Below the pieces are notes generated by a model that saw nothing but the letters and a program-made list of their open reading frames with translations, did not search any database and was not told where the DNA came from. From NCBI GenBank assembly GCA_029204225.1, contig CM055094.1, positions 23,122,657-23,186,656 on the forward strand: a DNA stretch of 64,000 nucleotides. The letters run 5' to 3'. Both the position numbers and the translations under genes were made by a program. This document shows, piece after piece, positions 1 through 12,777 of this stretch (its first letter is position 1; each line of letters starts with the position of its first letter). The DNA is from Diphasiastrum complanatum. Lineage: Eukaryota; Streptophyta; Lycopodiopsida; Lycopodiales; Lycopodiaceae.

Positions 1-1560
1 GAATGCACATTGCCAATTGGCATTGCCTCATTTGAAGACTCTGCCACGCGCCTTCCGCCATGCTACCCAAATAAATTGCTTTGAAGGCTCGGCCTCGGGA
101 GTCGGGACTTGGGCCATCTCGCGAAGCATTTTCAATGTCCATTTTTCCAAAACGTAGTGAGTAATGAGCCTGAGGTGCGATCAAGATGTTGAGCACTGTG
201 AGAAACTGAGGCACGAGTGAATGACGGATCTGGATTTCCATGCCAGCCCTCAGAATTTCTAGGCCAACCCTCACACTGGAGTCTGAGGCTTCGCTCCTCA
301 AGTGGAAGTTATGGAACCAAATCCTATGTTTATTACTATAATCTGTAAACTAAGACTTCGTGTGCTCAATCTTATAGCACTACGTATCGTCAATGTACAT
401 TGTCACTTTGGTGGAAATGTCTATTTTTATGTAAGAAATTTGGTGGCTCCAAGTTTATGACACATTTTTTAAGTGTGAAAATGATGATTGTTTAGCATTT
501 GCAGCATGCTTTTTCTTTGCAGTTTTCTCAATATCTTTTACCAAGTCAACAATGTCAATAGTGCCTTCTTTGGAACCACTTTGTTTATGTGTGCTCTTTT
601 GTCCAACATCTTTTGTCTCCCATGCCATTTTAGATGTCGTGGAAGTGGAAAAGACACCATCATTTCACTTGTCTGATTTTTCTGGGCTTAGTGGTTTGAA
701 ACCTAAATTTCTATATTCATCCAGTACACATGCTACTGCTTCTAAGATGTGAGCACATACTTGTTGCTCTTCAATATGTTAGAATCAAAGATGTATGTCA
801 TTTTTGAGAAAAAAATACAACTTTAGGCATGTTGAATAATATTACACCTAATCCTTTGTTAATCAAAGGAAACTTACCATCCGAAACCATTAATTTCAAG
901 TAGCTCTTTGATTGTTTTGGTAGTCTAGGGATGCACGACCAATCCTCTCGTGAGAGGGTAAATGGCGCATCGTCTCCATAAGGGGTGCCAAGCCAAGCAC
1001 TTGCTGCCTCCCTATAGTTTTGCTGGGATTCGGCACGCCCCTCACGACAATGCAACACTCACATCTAGTAAAGCACGCTTTTTTTTGCTTGGAAAATTTT
1101 TAGGCTAGCGCGCGCGAGAGGCCATGTAGTGTCGGCAGTGCACGCGCGCCAGGCGGTCCAACCATGATGGTTTAGTGAGAGGGTGTCAATGGTCATGGTA
1201 AAGTAAGGTTGTTAGTGGTCATGGCTAATAGCCTCTCACTTAACCATGACCACTTATACCTTAAGTTAAGCATTACTGTTGGAAGGTCATATGGATGCAA
1301 CATGGATTTAAAGCCTACGTGTGACTTAGTTGAGAGGGTGTTAGTGGCTACCTCTCACTTAACCATGACCACTAGTTAGTCATCTAGGTTCAACATCCAT
1401 TGAAAGCCTGTATGTCAGAACGTGTTTTATTTGCACATTATCAACATATGTTACAAGGCATTGAATAATCCTCACATCGCCTAGACTCCTCCAAATAGCC
1501 TTTATAGCGCATGAACTAAAAATGACCATAGAGTTGAGTGAATTATAATCATTGAGAGTT
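1..1560. other. AT-rich spacer, no gene seen
   Basis: No open frame here resembles a known protein; the longest frames are under 90 codons with no family signature. Between about 1160 and 1375 a short phrase meaning 'ctctcacttaaccatgaccac' occurs twice (near 1221 and 1346), and an inverted relative with 'agtgagagggtgt...tggtcatggt' lies at about 1170-1200. This suggests a small decayed inverted-repeat element. Nothing else is recognised. Confidence 0.5.
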
Positions 1561-1580
1561 GCCTAAGCAAAAGTAGAATT

Positions 1581-1873
1581 ATCTTACTGAAGTTAAATTA
1601 GTTGAGGTAAAAAGAGGATGGTTTTCATATATCAAAATACCATAATACCAAAATACCAAAATCATATCAGATGGTTTTCAACAAAGAATGATCACCAAAC
1701 ATGTGGAAAAAAAAATTGCACATTAGTTGCACATTCTAATGTGCAATTTTTTTTTCCACATGTTTGGTGATCATTCTTTGTTGAAAACCATCTGATATGA
1801 TTTTGGTATTTTGGTATTTTGATATATGAAAACCATCCTCTTTTTACCTCAAATAATTTAACTTCAGTAGGAT
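1581..1873. repeat. Near-perfect 140-base palindrome (foldback/MITE-like)
   Basis: The left arm 1581-1726 and right arm 1736-1873 are reverse complements, separated by only a 9-base loop (1727-1735). The only sizeable difference is an 8-base extra piece in the left arm near 1640, plus a couple of point changes. No coding capacity is apparent. Such near-identical arms indicate a recent foldback element, MITE or inverted duplication. A transcript would form a very long hairpin able to feed small-RNA production. Confidence 0.85.
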
Positions 1874-1875
1874 GA

Positions 1876-1921
1876 TCACAAAGAATGATCACCAAACATG
1901 TGGAAAAAAAAATTGCACATT
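1876..1921. repeat. Third, direct copy of the palindrome's inner arm
   Basis: About 44 bases (from 'caaagaatgatcaccaaac' through 'ttgcacatt') repeat the inner end of the left arm at 1682-1724 in the same orientation, directly after the right arm. A C-rich stretch follows at 1925-1940. Confidence 0.8.
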
Positions 1922-2340
1922 TTACCCCACCCCCCCCCCGTTTTTCTTTTATCCCTTAGGATTATTTTCTCCCTTCCTATGAGACACCATCATTCTCTAG
2001 TCATTTTTCCAATCATGCATTCCAGACAATTTAGAAAAAATGTGCAAAATTAAGTTGATTGGTACATATGTCAAAAGAGTCAATGGATCACAAATGCAAC
2101 TGATCATTCATGCAACAAATAGAGGGTCTCTTGCAAATATGATATTCTATATGAATCATCATAAAATTGCTCATCAGAGCTTTTTAAAGTTTTGTACTCT
2201 TTAGCAATGATCATATTTGATAATTTGGTTTTGCAATAGTCTCCCAATCACATCTCCTTGCCTGGAAAACATGGAGAATAATGACTAATTTCAAAAATTC
2301 ATGAATACACTAAGAGCAACAAAAGTAAAATAAACCCTAT

Positions 2341-2343
<3 letters not shown>
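1922..2343. other. AT-rich spacer
   Basis: I see no coding sequence, repeat pair or structured element in this stretch. Confidence 0.4.

Positions 2344-2385
<42 letters not shown>
2344..2385. repeat. (AC)n microsatellite
   Basis: About 21 uninterrupted AC units, followed by an A-rich run to about 2402. Confidence 0.97.
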
Positions 2386-2387
<2 letters not shown>

Positions 2388-2408
2388 AAAGAAAAAAAAA
2401 AGAGAACA

Positions 2409-2978
<570 letters not shown>

Positions 2979-3687
2979 TATCTGATACTATGTGAAAGTA
3001 CAGTAATTTGGGGACCAAAAATGGATCTTAAATGATCCACAAGAGTTATTATGTGCTTGCTTACCAATCTATCAGAAAACTTTTTTACAAAGAACTTGAT
3101 CTAGATTGGCAAGTTCAGAAACAACAAGCAGTGATAATGGAAATACATAAACATAAATTCGAGTTGGCACATGTGTACTACAGGCTGTAGTATGGCCTGC
3201 AAGCTGTGTTTGAAGTCTTCAAAGAGTTGGTTTCATTTCGATTATCAGAAAACAATGTACATGAGAGTAGAAACTCGAGTTGCCAATGGGCTCCAAAAAT
3301 AATCTATCTTCTCACTATGGAAGCTTGGAATACATAGCAAATTTGACTTCCTTTCTAAATTTAGGTGGATTTCTAGCATGTAATAAGGAAGCTAACTCAG
3401 CATTTTTGCCTTAAAATGAAACCCTAGTCTATTTCCTAGAGTCATGTTTGGTAGATAGCTAGTTGGTCAATTTTTCACCTTAAATCTAGGATTTAGGTCC
3501 TATAAACTAGGAATCACTACCAAAATGACATGACCAACCCTATGGACTTGAGCTAGCCTACATTAGGAGTGCATTGCCACGTAGCATCTTGGCCTCACAT
3601 GTGTGGAATCCACTTATGTACAAAATTTACATTATACTACATGGTTTTTGATCAAGCTAGATTTGCTAATTTTGGGCAATTTTTACA
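2979..3687 (-). mobile_element. Copia LTR, type A, with decayed primer-binding site
   Basis: The LTR body is 2991-3687 on the minus strand. It begins TGTAAAAATTG and ends ACTTTCACA. It is colinear with the LTRs at 16125-16810 and 23579-24273. Just beyond its end (2979-2990) the minus strand reads TAGTATCAGATA, a mutated version of the TGGTATCAGAGC primer-binding site. This is therefore the 5' LTR of a minus-strand element whose body is largely gone. Confidence 0.7.
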
Positions 3688-3693
3688 AGTAGG

Positions 3694-4318
3694 TATGAGA
3701 AATTCAGATCCAAAACACACTTGCTGGATCAAGAAGATCTTGGCTAAATTTGGATGCACATCTAGAATCATTCACAAGCTAGAAATAATTTATCTACCAT
3801 GCTAGATTTGCAAAATTCATGTAGATTTGATCATAAACACTAGGATCTGATATGGTACTGTACTTGTCTGTACAACAACAATAGCAAATAGTACTTCACA
3901 CATGTGGATTCAAGTACAGAAAGAAAAATCACTTTCTATATCTTAGAACTCAAGATGTAATGAGAAATATGCAAGACATGAACATAGAATCAAAAGAGAA
4001 AAGTTCTCCACATAGAACGCTAGTACATCTATTTATGAAAGCCATAATGCCACTTGGCAACTTGCCCTAAAATTTTCCTAAAATAACAACTTCTAGGTAC
4101 TTTACTAAAATCCTAGTTTCTAGTGACTACATGCAATGTATATATATTAGCCAATTAGAATGGGTCTAAATCTGACCTCATTCACAAATCTACTTGGCAA
4201 AAATAGTACAAACTCTATTGACATAAAAAAATCTATCTGTAAGTTGAAATTCCAAGTTGGTCTCAAAATTGCCAAAATAACTCAGCTAAACTAGTTGAAT
4301 TTTTCACACTCCCTTTTC
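3694..4318 (-). mobile_element. Copia LTR, type B, with polypurine tract
   Basis: On the minus strand this begins TGTGAAAAATTCAAC at 4308 and ends TCTCA near 3696. It is colinear with the plus-strand LTR at 5333-5893. A purine run GAAAAGGGAG lies at 4309-4318 directly upstream, as expected of a polypurine tract before a 3' LTR. Type B is distinct in sequence from type A, which abuts it on the left. Confidence 0.7.
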
Positions 4319-4528
4319 AACTAGTTTTAGCATAGATTTTGATGGTACTCCCTTGATGAGACATGTTGAAGATCCACTTCTTTTGCCATGACTTGTTCTC
4401 TCACAAAACTTCAATATGCTTGCCCCTTGCATGAAAAATAGGATTGCTTGCCAAACCTTGGGCTGAAGGGTATCACAAAAGATGATTGGACACTTTTGAA
4501 AATCCAGCAAATTAAGATCCATTACCAT
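4319..4528 (-). pseudogene. Copia RNase H C-terminal remnant
   Basis: Read on the minus strand in shifting frames, this shows the end of a Ty1/copia RNase H domain: a CP-I-I-F/YCD-N-like stretch, then NPIFHAR-KHIE, then a block like V-RE-V-AKEVDLQHV. The same blocks appear in the intact order at 15870-16030. It runs directly into the polypurine tract and type B LTR on its left, so it is the 3' end of a minus-strand element. The upstream pol is missing because a gypsy-like LTR lies immediately to the right. Several frameshifts make it non-functional. Confidence 0.6.
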
Positions 4529-4560
4529 CCTCTTGATCCATCATGCTGAAAATGAAAAAT

Positions 4561-5332
<772 letters not shown>

Positions 5333-5893
5333 GTCAATAAGATCTAAATAGTATTTGTACTATTTTCGACAAGTAGATTTGTGGATAAGGTCGGATTTTG
5401 GCCCATTCTAATTGACTAATATAGATACATTATTTCATTTAGTCACTAAAAACTAAGTTTTTAGAAAAGTACCTAGAAGCTGTTATTTTAGGACAATTTT
5501 AGGGCAAGCAAGCGGAATTATGGCTTATATAAATAGTTGTACTAGTGTGGATAAGCTATCTTGTAGTTCTCTTTCTATGTGGAGAACTTTCCTCTTTTGA
5601 TTTTGTGTTCATCTCTTGCATATTTTTCATGATATCTTGATCTCTATTGTATAGAATGTGATTTTTCTTGTACTTGAATCCACATGTGTGAAATACTATT
5701 TGCTAATGTTGTTGTATGGACAAGAATAGTACCATATCAAATCTTAGTGTGTATGATCAGATTTACATGAATTTCTCAATTCTAGCATGGTAGATAAATG
5801 ATTTCTAGCTTGTGAATGATTCTAGACGTGCATCCAAATTTAGCCAAGATCTTGTTGATCCATCAAGTGTGTTTTGGATCTGAATTTCTCACA
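5333..5893 (+). mobile_element. 5' copia LTR, type B, truncated at its start
   Basis: This is colinear with the minus-strand type B LTR at 3694-4308 but lacks roughly its first 90 bases, because the gypsy-like LTR lies in front. It ends TTTCTCACA at 5893, immediately before the primer-binding site. It is the 5' LTR of the large plus-strand copia element whose 3' LTR (16125-16810) is of the other type, A. Confidence 0.75.
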
Positions 5894-5905
5894 TGGTATC
5901 AGAGC
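5894..5905 (+). other. Primer-binding site (initiator tRNA type)
   Basis: TGGTATCAGAGC directly follows the LTR end CA. This is the usual plant copia primer site, complementary to the 3' end of initiator tRNA-Met, where reverse transcription would start. Confidence 0.9.
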
Positions 5906-6496
5906 AGGTTGTAGGCTAAAGTTTGTGGATTTTCCAAATCTAGAGGTGGATTTGAGGGTGCCATCAATTCTATCATCTATGAGGAGCTGTTACTATCTCA
6001 AATCAAGCATTTTTCACGTGTAGAAAGTGGATCTTTGTGATCCTAGCATCATTTTAGGTCAAATCGCTTGGATTAGGATGATTTTATAATTCACTTACTG
6101 GAATGTGGAGACAAAAATTGCTCATGATTGTGGATTTTGCATTCTATTAGTAAATATATCAATATTTTAGCTTTCGCATATAGCTTTCGCTTATTCAATA
6201 TTTTTTACTTTTGAGAAAACTTTGTATTTGATAGGATCTCTTGATTTTGAAGTTGCTGGACTTTTCAAGAGTGTGTTTCAATCTTAGGAGAGTGAAATGT
6301 TCAATACATTGTGTATAGATCAAGTGTGATCAAGACATCATCAATTCTATGACAATTAGATTTTGCTAGAAGAGAGAAATGAGAGGGTAGATTGTTTCCA
6401 AATCTTTGTGATTTCTCCTTGTCATCATTTGTTGATTGTTAAGAGAGTGCTAAGTGAATTGGAATAGGTTCAAGCATGAAGATCAATCATTGCAAC
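5906..6496 (+). other. Untranslated leader of the copia element
   Basis: AT-rich sequence between the primer site and gag. No coding sequence is seen. Length and position fit a copia leader. Confidence 0.6.
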
Positions 6497-7669
6497 ATGG
6501 CAACCTCAAGTGGCTTCATGATGGAAAGCAATGATAGGCTTACCTCAAAGAACTACTCAACTTGGACGGTGAGGATGGAGTCTTTGCTAGAGATGAATGA
6601 GTTGATGGATATTGTTGTAGGTGTGGAGGAGAGACCTTTGGCACCTCAAGAACAATTGAGGTGTGATATGAGGGCAAATAAAGCTCTTCATGTGATCGAG
6701 ATGAATGTGACTAGTAAACTTCCTAAGGAAGATGGTAAGTGTACTACATCTAGTGAAGCTTGGAAAACCTTGGAGAAGGTTTATGGATCCAAGTCTACAT
6801 CTGAGGTGATGAAATTTTTTCAAAGTCTTCAAAAGAAGGATGAAAGTGCCCATGCTTTTGTTTTGAATGGTAAATCTTTGAATGATGAACTAGCATGTAT
6901 TGGTGAAAGCATTAAGGATGTGGAGCTTGTTCAAGTTGTGCTTCATGAATTATTGGATGATCATGCTAACTTGGTACAAAGTTTTGCTATTCAAAAGACA
7001 TTGTGTAGTGTGGAGGACTTTCAAGAGGTCTTGGTGGCTGAAGACTTTAGACTCCAGGCAAGAGGAGGATCATCTTCTACATCTCAAACTGAAGAGGAAG
7101 AAGCTATGTTCTCAAAAGGCAAGTTCAAGAGCAAAGGCAAAAGCAAGTGGTCTAAAGGTCAAGATCAAGGTGAGCCTTCTACTTTTGTTGGCAAGAAGAA
7201 AGATAGATCTAAGCTAAAAAATTTCTATTGTGGAGTCAAAGGACATTTTGCTAGTTATTGTTTCAAGAAGAAAAGAGATCAAGGTGAGAAACAAAGCAAT
7301 CTACCTCTTGATGAAGATGGTGTTGATGAACAAATTTCAAATGATGCTTTTGTTATGTCATCATGCTTGTTGGCTAATCATGGAGATATTGATCCTTGCT
7401 GGATTGATAGTGGAGCTACATCACATATGACATTTCATAAGGAGTATTATTTATCTTTGATGTCACTTGAATGTGAAAAGAAGATGATCTACATGGCCAA
7501 TGATGGTGAGTGTGCAAAAAGGGATTTGCACAATTCTTCTCTTTCTCTCTCTACCAATAGGAATGTGAATTTGAAGGATGTTTTGTTCATTCCATCAATC
7601 ACTAAGAATATTCTTAATGTTAGCTTGACAAGGGTTTCAAAGTGGAGTTTGATGGTGATGCTTGTTTGA
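6497..7669 (+). pseudogene. Copia gag and start of protease
   Basis: The Gag part (residues about 1-240) forms the particle and carries the KNYSTWTVRMESLL block typical of plant copia Gag (UBN2/DUF4219 class). A zinc knuckle follows at 7221-7262, but its first cysteine is replaced: it reads NFYC where relatives have C-x-x-C, with GHFASYC intact. The aspartic protease site WIDSGATSHM lies at 7398-7430. I prefer the start at 6497 (MATSSGF) over 6476, because related Gags begin at this point. The frame is lost near 7640-7669, where the protease C-terminus moves into the next frame. This is a Gag-Pol polyprotein remnant; the missing knuckle cysteine and frameshift suggest it is dead. Confidence 0.85.
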
Positions 7670-8040
7670 TCAAGAAGGAAAGTGAATTGATTGCAAAAGA
7701 GAAGAGTCGAGGTAAATTGTTCAAACTTGATGCTTGTGTTATTGCTAACCAAGTTGGATGTATGGCAAGGGAGAAACTGTCAATGCAAGAGGTATGGCAC
7801 AAGAGATTGGGGCATCTCAACTCCAAGTCATTGGAGGTGATGGCAAAGAGGCAAGTTGTTTTTGGTATTTCCAAATCTCTAACTAGCATAGATTGTATTT
7901 GTGACAATGTGCTTTATCAAAGTCACATACATTACCTTACAAAAGATCTACATCAAGATCAAGTAGGCCTTTTCAACTTGTGCACTCAAATATTCATGGA
8001 GTCACTACAATTAGCAATGGTGGTGCTAAAATATATGTGA
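7642..8040 (+). pseudogene. Copia pol: protease end and GAG-pre-integrase
   Basis: This continues the pol frame after a frameshift. It contains the zinc-binding lead-in of integrase with VWHKRLGHLNSKSLEVM and the second cysteine pair reduced to a decayed CICDN block, then loses frame again near 7985. In intact copia elements this HHCC region precedes the catalytic core and helps integrase oligomerise and bind DNA ends. The neighbour at 7980 carries the core itself, in the next frame. Confidence 0.75.
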
Positions 8041-8345
8041 CATTTCTTGATGATTTTAGTAGATTTTGTTGGGTGTATCTACTAAAGAGCAAGGATGAAG
8101 TGTTTGATGTCCAATTCTCTACCAAGATCAAGTGCTTGAGGAGTGACAATGGAGGTGAGTACATTTCTACCAAGTTCAAAGCATTTTGTGATGCAAATGG
8201 GATCAAGAGGGAGTACACAAGTCCAAGGACACCACAAAAAAATGGAGTGTCCGAGAGGAAGAATAGAACCTTATGTGAAAGGTCCAAAGCAATGAGGATA
8301 GGTGCAGATCTTCCTAAATCTTTTTGGGGTGAAGCTTTTTTGTGA
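7980..8345 (+). pseudogene. Copia integrase catalytic core, internally deleted
   Basis: All three acidic positions of the DDE integrase core are visible: TFLDDFSRFCWVYLL, then CLRSDNGGEY, then PQKNGVSERKNRTL. Between the first and second, only about a dozen residues remain where the second copy at 9000-9180 has about 33, so a deletion shortened the core. It ends with PKSFWGEAF and a stop at 8343. Confidence 0.85.
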
Positions 8346-8742
8346 TGGTAGGAGGCCGAGTGTCAAGTTTTTCAAAACTTTCGGATGCATTTGCTATATC
8401 AACATTGATGATAGGACAAAGGAAGATCCATCTTCAAAGAAAGAGCCTTCTTCAAGTCAAAAGCCAAGGAGGACATCAAGGCAAAGGCAACAACCTTTAA
8501 GTCTCACTTATGATGAAAAGGGTAAGAAATCTGTATCCAAAAGGATGAATCTTGAGAATGTTCTTTATGTTCCTAAGTTAACCAAGGATCTGCTTAGTGT
8601 TGGCCAATTAATGGATAATGGCCTTGATGTACAATTTAAGCATGGAGTTTGTTCCATCCTTAGAAATGATGAATGTATAGCTAAGGCTTTAATCAAGGAA
8701 GATTGTTTAAGCTTGATGCTAATATTGCAGTGGAGAGTGTGA
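8346..8742 (+). pseudogene. Integrase tail fused back to a protease segment
   Basis: The first third reads VKFFKTFGCICY, the region after the integrase core. It then passes through a basic linker with RRTSRQRQQPLSLTYD, and from about 8545 reads ENVLYVPKLTKDLLSVGQL and VQFKHGVCSILRNDECIAKA. The latter blocks belong to the protease C-terminus, upstream of integrase. The order therefore jumps backwards, so two related copia copies have been joined here. This is the junction of a chimeric element. Confidence 0.75.
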
Positions 8743-9267
8743 ATTTGGCAAAGGTGGAGATCTCAAAGGTGGAGCTATGGCACAAAAGGGTGGGTCACAC
8801 CAACTACAAAGCCATGGAAACTATGTGTGCAAAGGAGCTTGCACTTGGCCTCCCCAGGCATTTGTCAAAGTGTGAGAAGATATGTGAAGCATGTAGCCTC
8901 TCAAAGGCTCACAAATTAACTTTCTCAAGATCTACATCTAGATCAAGCACTCCTCTTGAAATCATCCATTCGGATGTTCATAGTTTTTCACATGAGTCTA
9001 ATGGTGGTGTCAAGTACTATGTAATCTTCATTGATGACTATTCTAGATATTGTTGGATGTACCTCTTGTCTAGCAAATCTATGGTGTTTCATTCATTTGT
9101 AAAGTTCAAGATTTTGGTAGAAAATCAACTTAGTACCAAGATCAAGGTATTAAGAAGTGATAACGGAGGTGAATATATCTCCAATAGGTTGACTGACTTT
9201 TGTAGTTCTTATGGCATAAAGAGGGAGTTGTCATTTCCATACACCCCTCAACAACATGGAGTGAGTG
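8703..9267 (+). pseudogene. Second copia GAG-pre-integrase and integrase, split by insertion
   Basis: It contains the zinc region (VELWHKRVGHTNYKAM, then CEKICEACSLSKAHK), the core residues IFIDDYSRYCWMYLL and VLRSDNGGEY, and the start of the third motif at PQQHGV. At 9268 an LTR element interrupts it. The remainder resumes at 13991 after a 5-base duplication (GAGTG at 9263-9267 and 13986-13990). Apart from the insertion this copy is longer and better preserved than the first integrase at 7980-8345. There is a frame change near 8730 at the entrance. Confidence 0.85.
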
Positions 9268-10459
9268 TGTTGTAAAGCTACCTTTACAAGCTTTACTTCC
9301 GGCGCCACCGGCGCCAGCATTGTCCCGGTGCCAGCAACGCCCCTGCTTCTCCCGGCGCCAACGACACCGGCGCCACTGTGACCAAAATCCAGCCGGCGCC
9401 AAGTTCCTATGGCTAAAAATCTTTGATCGGTTCTAGCGAAGTCCAGAGAGCTCAGATCGATGTGCAATCACCTCACACGATCTAGGCATGATTAAAGAAA
9501 GCTTGGGGATCAATAAAATCTAGAGAGAGAAAATGACTTTCTAGAAAGAGAAAATCCTAGAGAGAGAAGAACGTGCTTTACCAGCTTGGGTAGAGTGCTT
9601 GGTATGAGGAGGGGTGCCGAATCCCACCAATACTATAGGGGAGTGTGGGTGCGACTCAGGACGAGCTCCAACCAAGTCTCAGCCTCCCTTGCTGGAATGT
9701 TGTCCTGGCTCTCGCCTTGGCATGCTAGCGCCCCGGAGACTAGGGTCGGTCACACACTTGGAATGTAATCTTCTCAGATCTATCAATAAAGTGGGATTTT
9801 CCTTAAACTGACTCTAATTACCTTCTGGGTTTCAGCTTCGGTAAAAGCGCCAGTTGTAAGGCCGCTTCAAAATTTTTAAGTTGGCACATAGCTGAGGGTC
9901 GTATCCCGGGACGCCAACGGTATGCTATCGGGACCATTTGGTCTAGGAACTGGTTGTCTCCATATCTGTTGCGGCTTGTGGTTCTGAGTGTTCCTTGCAT
10001 GAACGTGAATGGGTTAAGCTCTTGGGGAATGGGCTCTAACCTGTCGGCTGAGTTGGATGGCTTGCTTGGGTGGAAGTTACCTGTTTATGGCTGTCCAGTC
10101 TGGCGTGGCGCCAAGTTGGCTTCCAACGCTCGTGACGAAGCTTTCAGTTGGTTAAGTCTGATGTAAGTCAGACCGCTTGCTTGGAATGGATGTTACTCGT
10201 TTGTAACGAAGCTTTGAGTTGGTTAAGTTTGATGTATGTCGGGCGGCTTGCTTGGAGGGAAGTCACCCACATCGGGACCCCCGATCTGGCATGGCGCGAG
10301 GTTGGATCTCAATGTTGGTTTTCGGAACTTCAAGTTGGTTAATTCTGATCGTTGTTGGCGAGCTGGCTGCTTGTATGTCAAGTGGGTTTGGATGGCAAGA
10401 GTTGAAGGCTGGGAAGCTAAGTCGTGGTTCCCGGCTCCCTTTGGGATGCCTGCGCTACA
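9268..10459 (+). repeat. 5' LTR of the nested element
   Basis: This LTR is 1192 bases and starts TGTTGTAAAGC. It opens with a GC-rich block carrying several GGCGCC palindromes (about 9299-9400). Further in is a set of loosely repeated units built around 'gttggttaagt...cttgcttgga' (about 10040-10380). It ends GCGCTACA. Confidence 0.92.
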
Positions 10460-10461
10460 TG

Positions 10462-10474
10462 TGGTATCAGAGCC
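10462..10474 (+). other. Primer-binding site of the nested element
   Basis: TGGTATCAGAGCC, two bases after the 5' LTR, matching the initiator-tRNA type used by plant LTR elements. Confidence 0.9.
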
Positions 10475-12763
10475 GACTGGCGGGTCAGCTATGTGGATCT
10501 CACGGAAATGGCCATGGTTTGGGGTTCATCAAGACAACTGTTGTGCAAGGTCCTGCCCACAGTGTAAGCACGGGTGCATCCATGGTCGGGGTGGTCGACA
10601 GAACGGGGGACTTGATGAGTCAAGGTGCTGCCCTTGAGGTGTAAGCACGGTCAGTTCTCGCGGTTTGGACCTGGCGCTGTCTGCACGTAGGACAGATGAG
10701 GCAGTGTGCTAGCATTAGGTTGGTGTAAGCATGGTCTGTGCCTTGTGGGGTGTGGGGCGACATATTCAAACTATACGGGTTAACCATTGATACAGAGATG
10801 CTGCTCGAATTCAGGTGTAAAGCACGGGTGGTTAGCTTCCGGTGCGGGATAGCTGTCGATCGTTTAGCTATAAGGACTATCGACCAAAAAGTGGTGGGGC
10901 GTGACTGAGGCAATGTGCTGCTTAATGGTGAAAGCACGGATAGCTGGAGGGGTGTCCTATGTGGGCTGATTCTGTGATCGATTTGTATGGGCGTGGCCAG
11001 GCAAAGGTCCATTGGCAGGACCATCTCAAAGGGGGACCTTGTCCTTGCCTAAGTGTCTTACTTGTATGTATTCGTGGTGAGTCTTAGTACTCGTGCTTTG
11101 CCTGGTTTGCATGATTGCTTGTGATACAAGGAGCTGATGGCTCGAGAAAGAACCTTTCTTTTGAAAGCTGATACCATCAAACAAAGAGGACTACAGAATC
11201 TGTGGGGCAGATTTGCAGTTCAAGTACTCACACGTGAACGACAACAAAACGACTCAATGTTTGCAAAGGATGGATGGCTAGCCTGTATCTTGGGTTAGTT
11301 TCATTTGCGACAACGCCACCAGACGCAAGCAGGAAGTCAAAAGTTGGAAAGGGCAATTTCAGGGGAGATCTTCTATGGAGCAGTTGGTCTTCATTTTGGG
11401 ACGGCCACCTTCGGAACTGAAACTCACTGAGCATGGGTGACATCTAGTATCAGTTGGGTTTTTTCTCAAAGGGGAAAGACTAGGATCCTCTTCAGAGATT
11501 GGCAACAAGTTGGATCAAGCCATAATCCTAGCAGATGGGAAGCAAAGTCTTGGAAAGGCCTTTTGTCCGAAGAACTCTACTCTAAGTCTGATCAGCTGAT
11601 TTTATAAGTGGAGGGGGACTATCACACACACCTCTCTCTTTGGGCAGATTTTGAATGAAAGTTGATCAAAACGGGGGCAAATTCAAGGTGACCTAGCCAT
11701 ACTCACACGAGGAGACTGGCGAACTTTGGACCTAATAAGTTGACAAGTTTTTGTTGTGGAAAGGAAAGCTTGTTATAGGCTTTCTCTGGACCAGCAATGA
11801 TGAGGAAACATATGAGTACGCTGGCTTGTGTTACGTGTAAGGCAGATGATCAATGAAGGAATTGTGAAAGTTGAGTCTTGCATGAGAGACTTGGTATTTC
11901 GAACGGACTCTAAGGGACAGTTCGCGTTGAGATCGGACTAGTGCAAACTCTAGGTGCATGTGTCTGATTCAACGAGAGCTACTTGAAGCCAAGCTCGATG
12001 TACACTTCTTGTTTTGATTGTGAGGCAACTGACCAATGATGGAATTGTAAAAGTCAAGTTTTGCGCGACGGACATGGTGCTTCAAACAAACGCGAAGAGA
12101 TAGTTCGTATGCGGATCAAACTGGTGCGACCCTTTGGCCTTTCACGAGGTCAATGGTTACATTTGGGCTGATTCAAAGAGCTACTTCAAGCCAAGTGAGA
12201 GGTGCATTGCGGAGTACTCAATCTTTGCCTACCTTAAAGAGCCAAGAAGGAAATGTATCAAGATCAGGCTGGGACAAGGAGAGAAACCAAGGTGCAGAAG
12301 CAACAAGGCACGGAGTGGACCATAAAGTGGGCGATGAAACGATAAATCCTTTGGCTCAGGGAGCCTTGATACCTGTGCGGAACTGATCAAATCTGGAGCT
12401 CAGGGACCTCAACACAAAGTGCATCAAGGACAAATCAGGAGCTCAAAGGAGTTACAAAGTTGAAAGTCAGAAGCGACAGGGGCGAACGTTTCAAAGAAAG
12501 GCCTCTGTCACAAGTTAATAAGGTTCTTGGGTTTTACGAAAGCGATATAAAATCTACGCTTTTCCCAGACAAAGAGATATTTTAAGTTATGTAATTTTTC
12601 AGTACAAAGAGCTGAGCCTCCGACTTGTGGTGTGCCAGCTTCAATGTTAATAAAAAGTGGCCAGTAAATTGAGTATTGTGCCAAGTAGCTTAAATGCGCA
12701 GTTATTTTAATTGGGAGACACCTTTACTTTAATCTGACATCTGATGAGGCCATCAGATTTTAT
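10475..12763 (+). other. Non-coding interior of the nested LTR element
   Basis: No frame over about 140 codons and none with gag, protease, integrase, RT or RNase H motifs on either strand. Base composition is near 50% GC, higher than the copia host. Short frames at 12134-12386 carry nothing I recognise. Confidence 0.75.
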
Positions 12764-12777
12764 AAAGGTGGGGTGGA
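12764..12777 (+). other. Polypurine tract of the nested element
   Basis: AAAGGTGGGGTGGA lies directly before the 3' LTR, the expected site for plus-strand priming. Confidence 0.8.

Noticed and set aside
5894-5905. Part of a tRNA gene
   Set aside because: The 12 bases match the copia primer site only; no tRNA-like arms surround it, and the same holds at 10462 and 47349.
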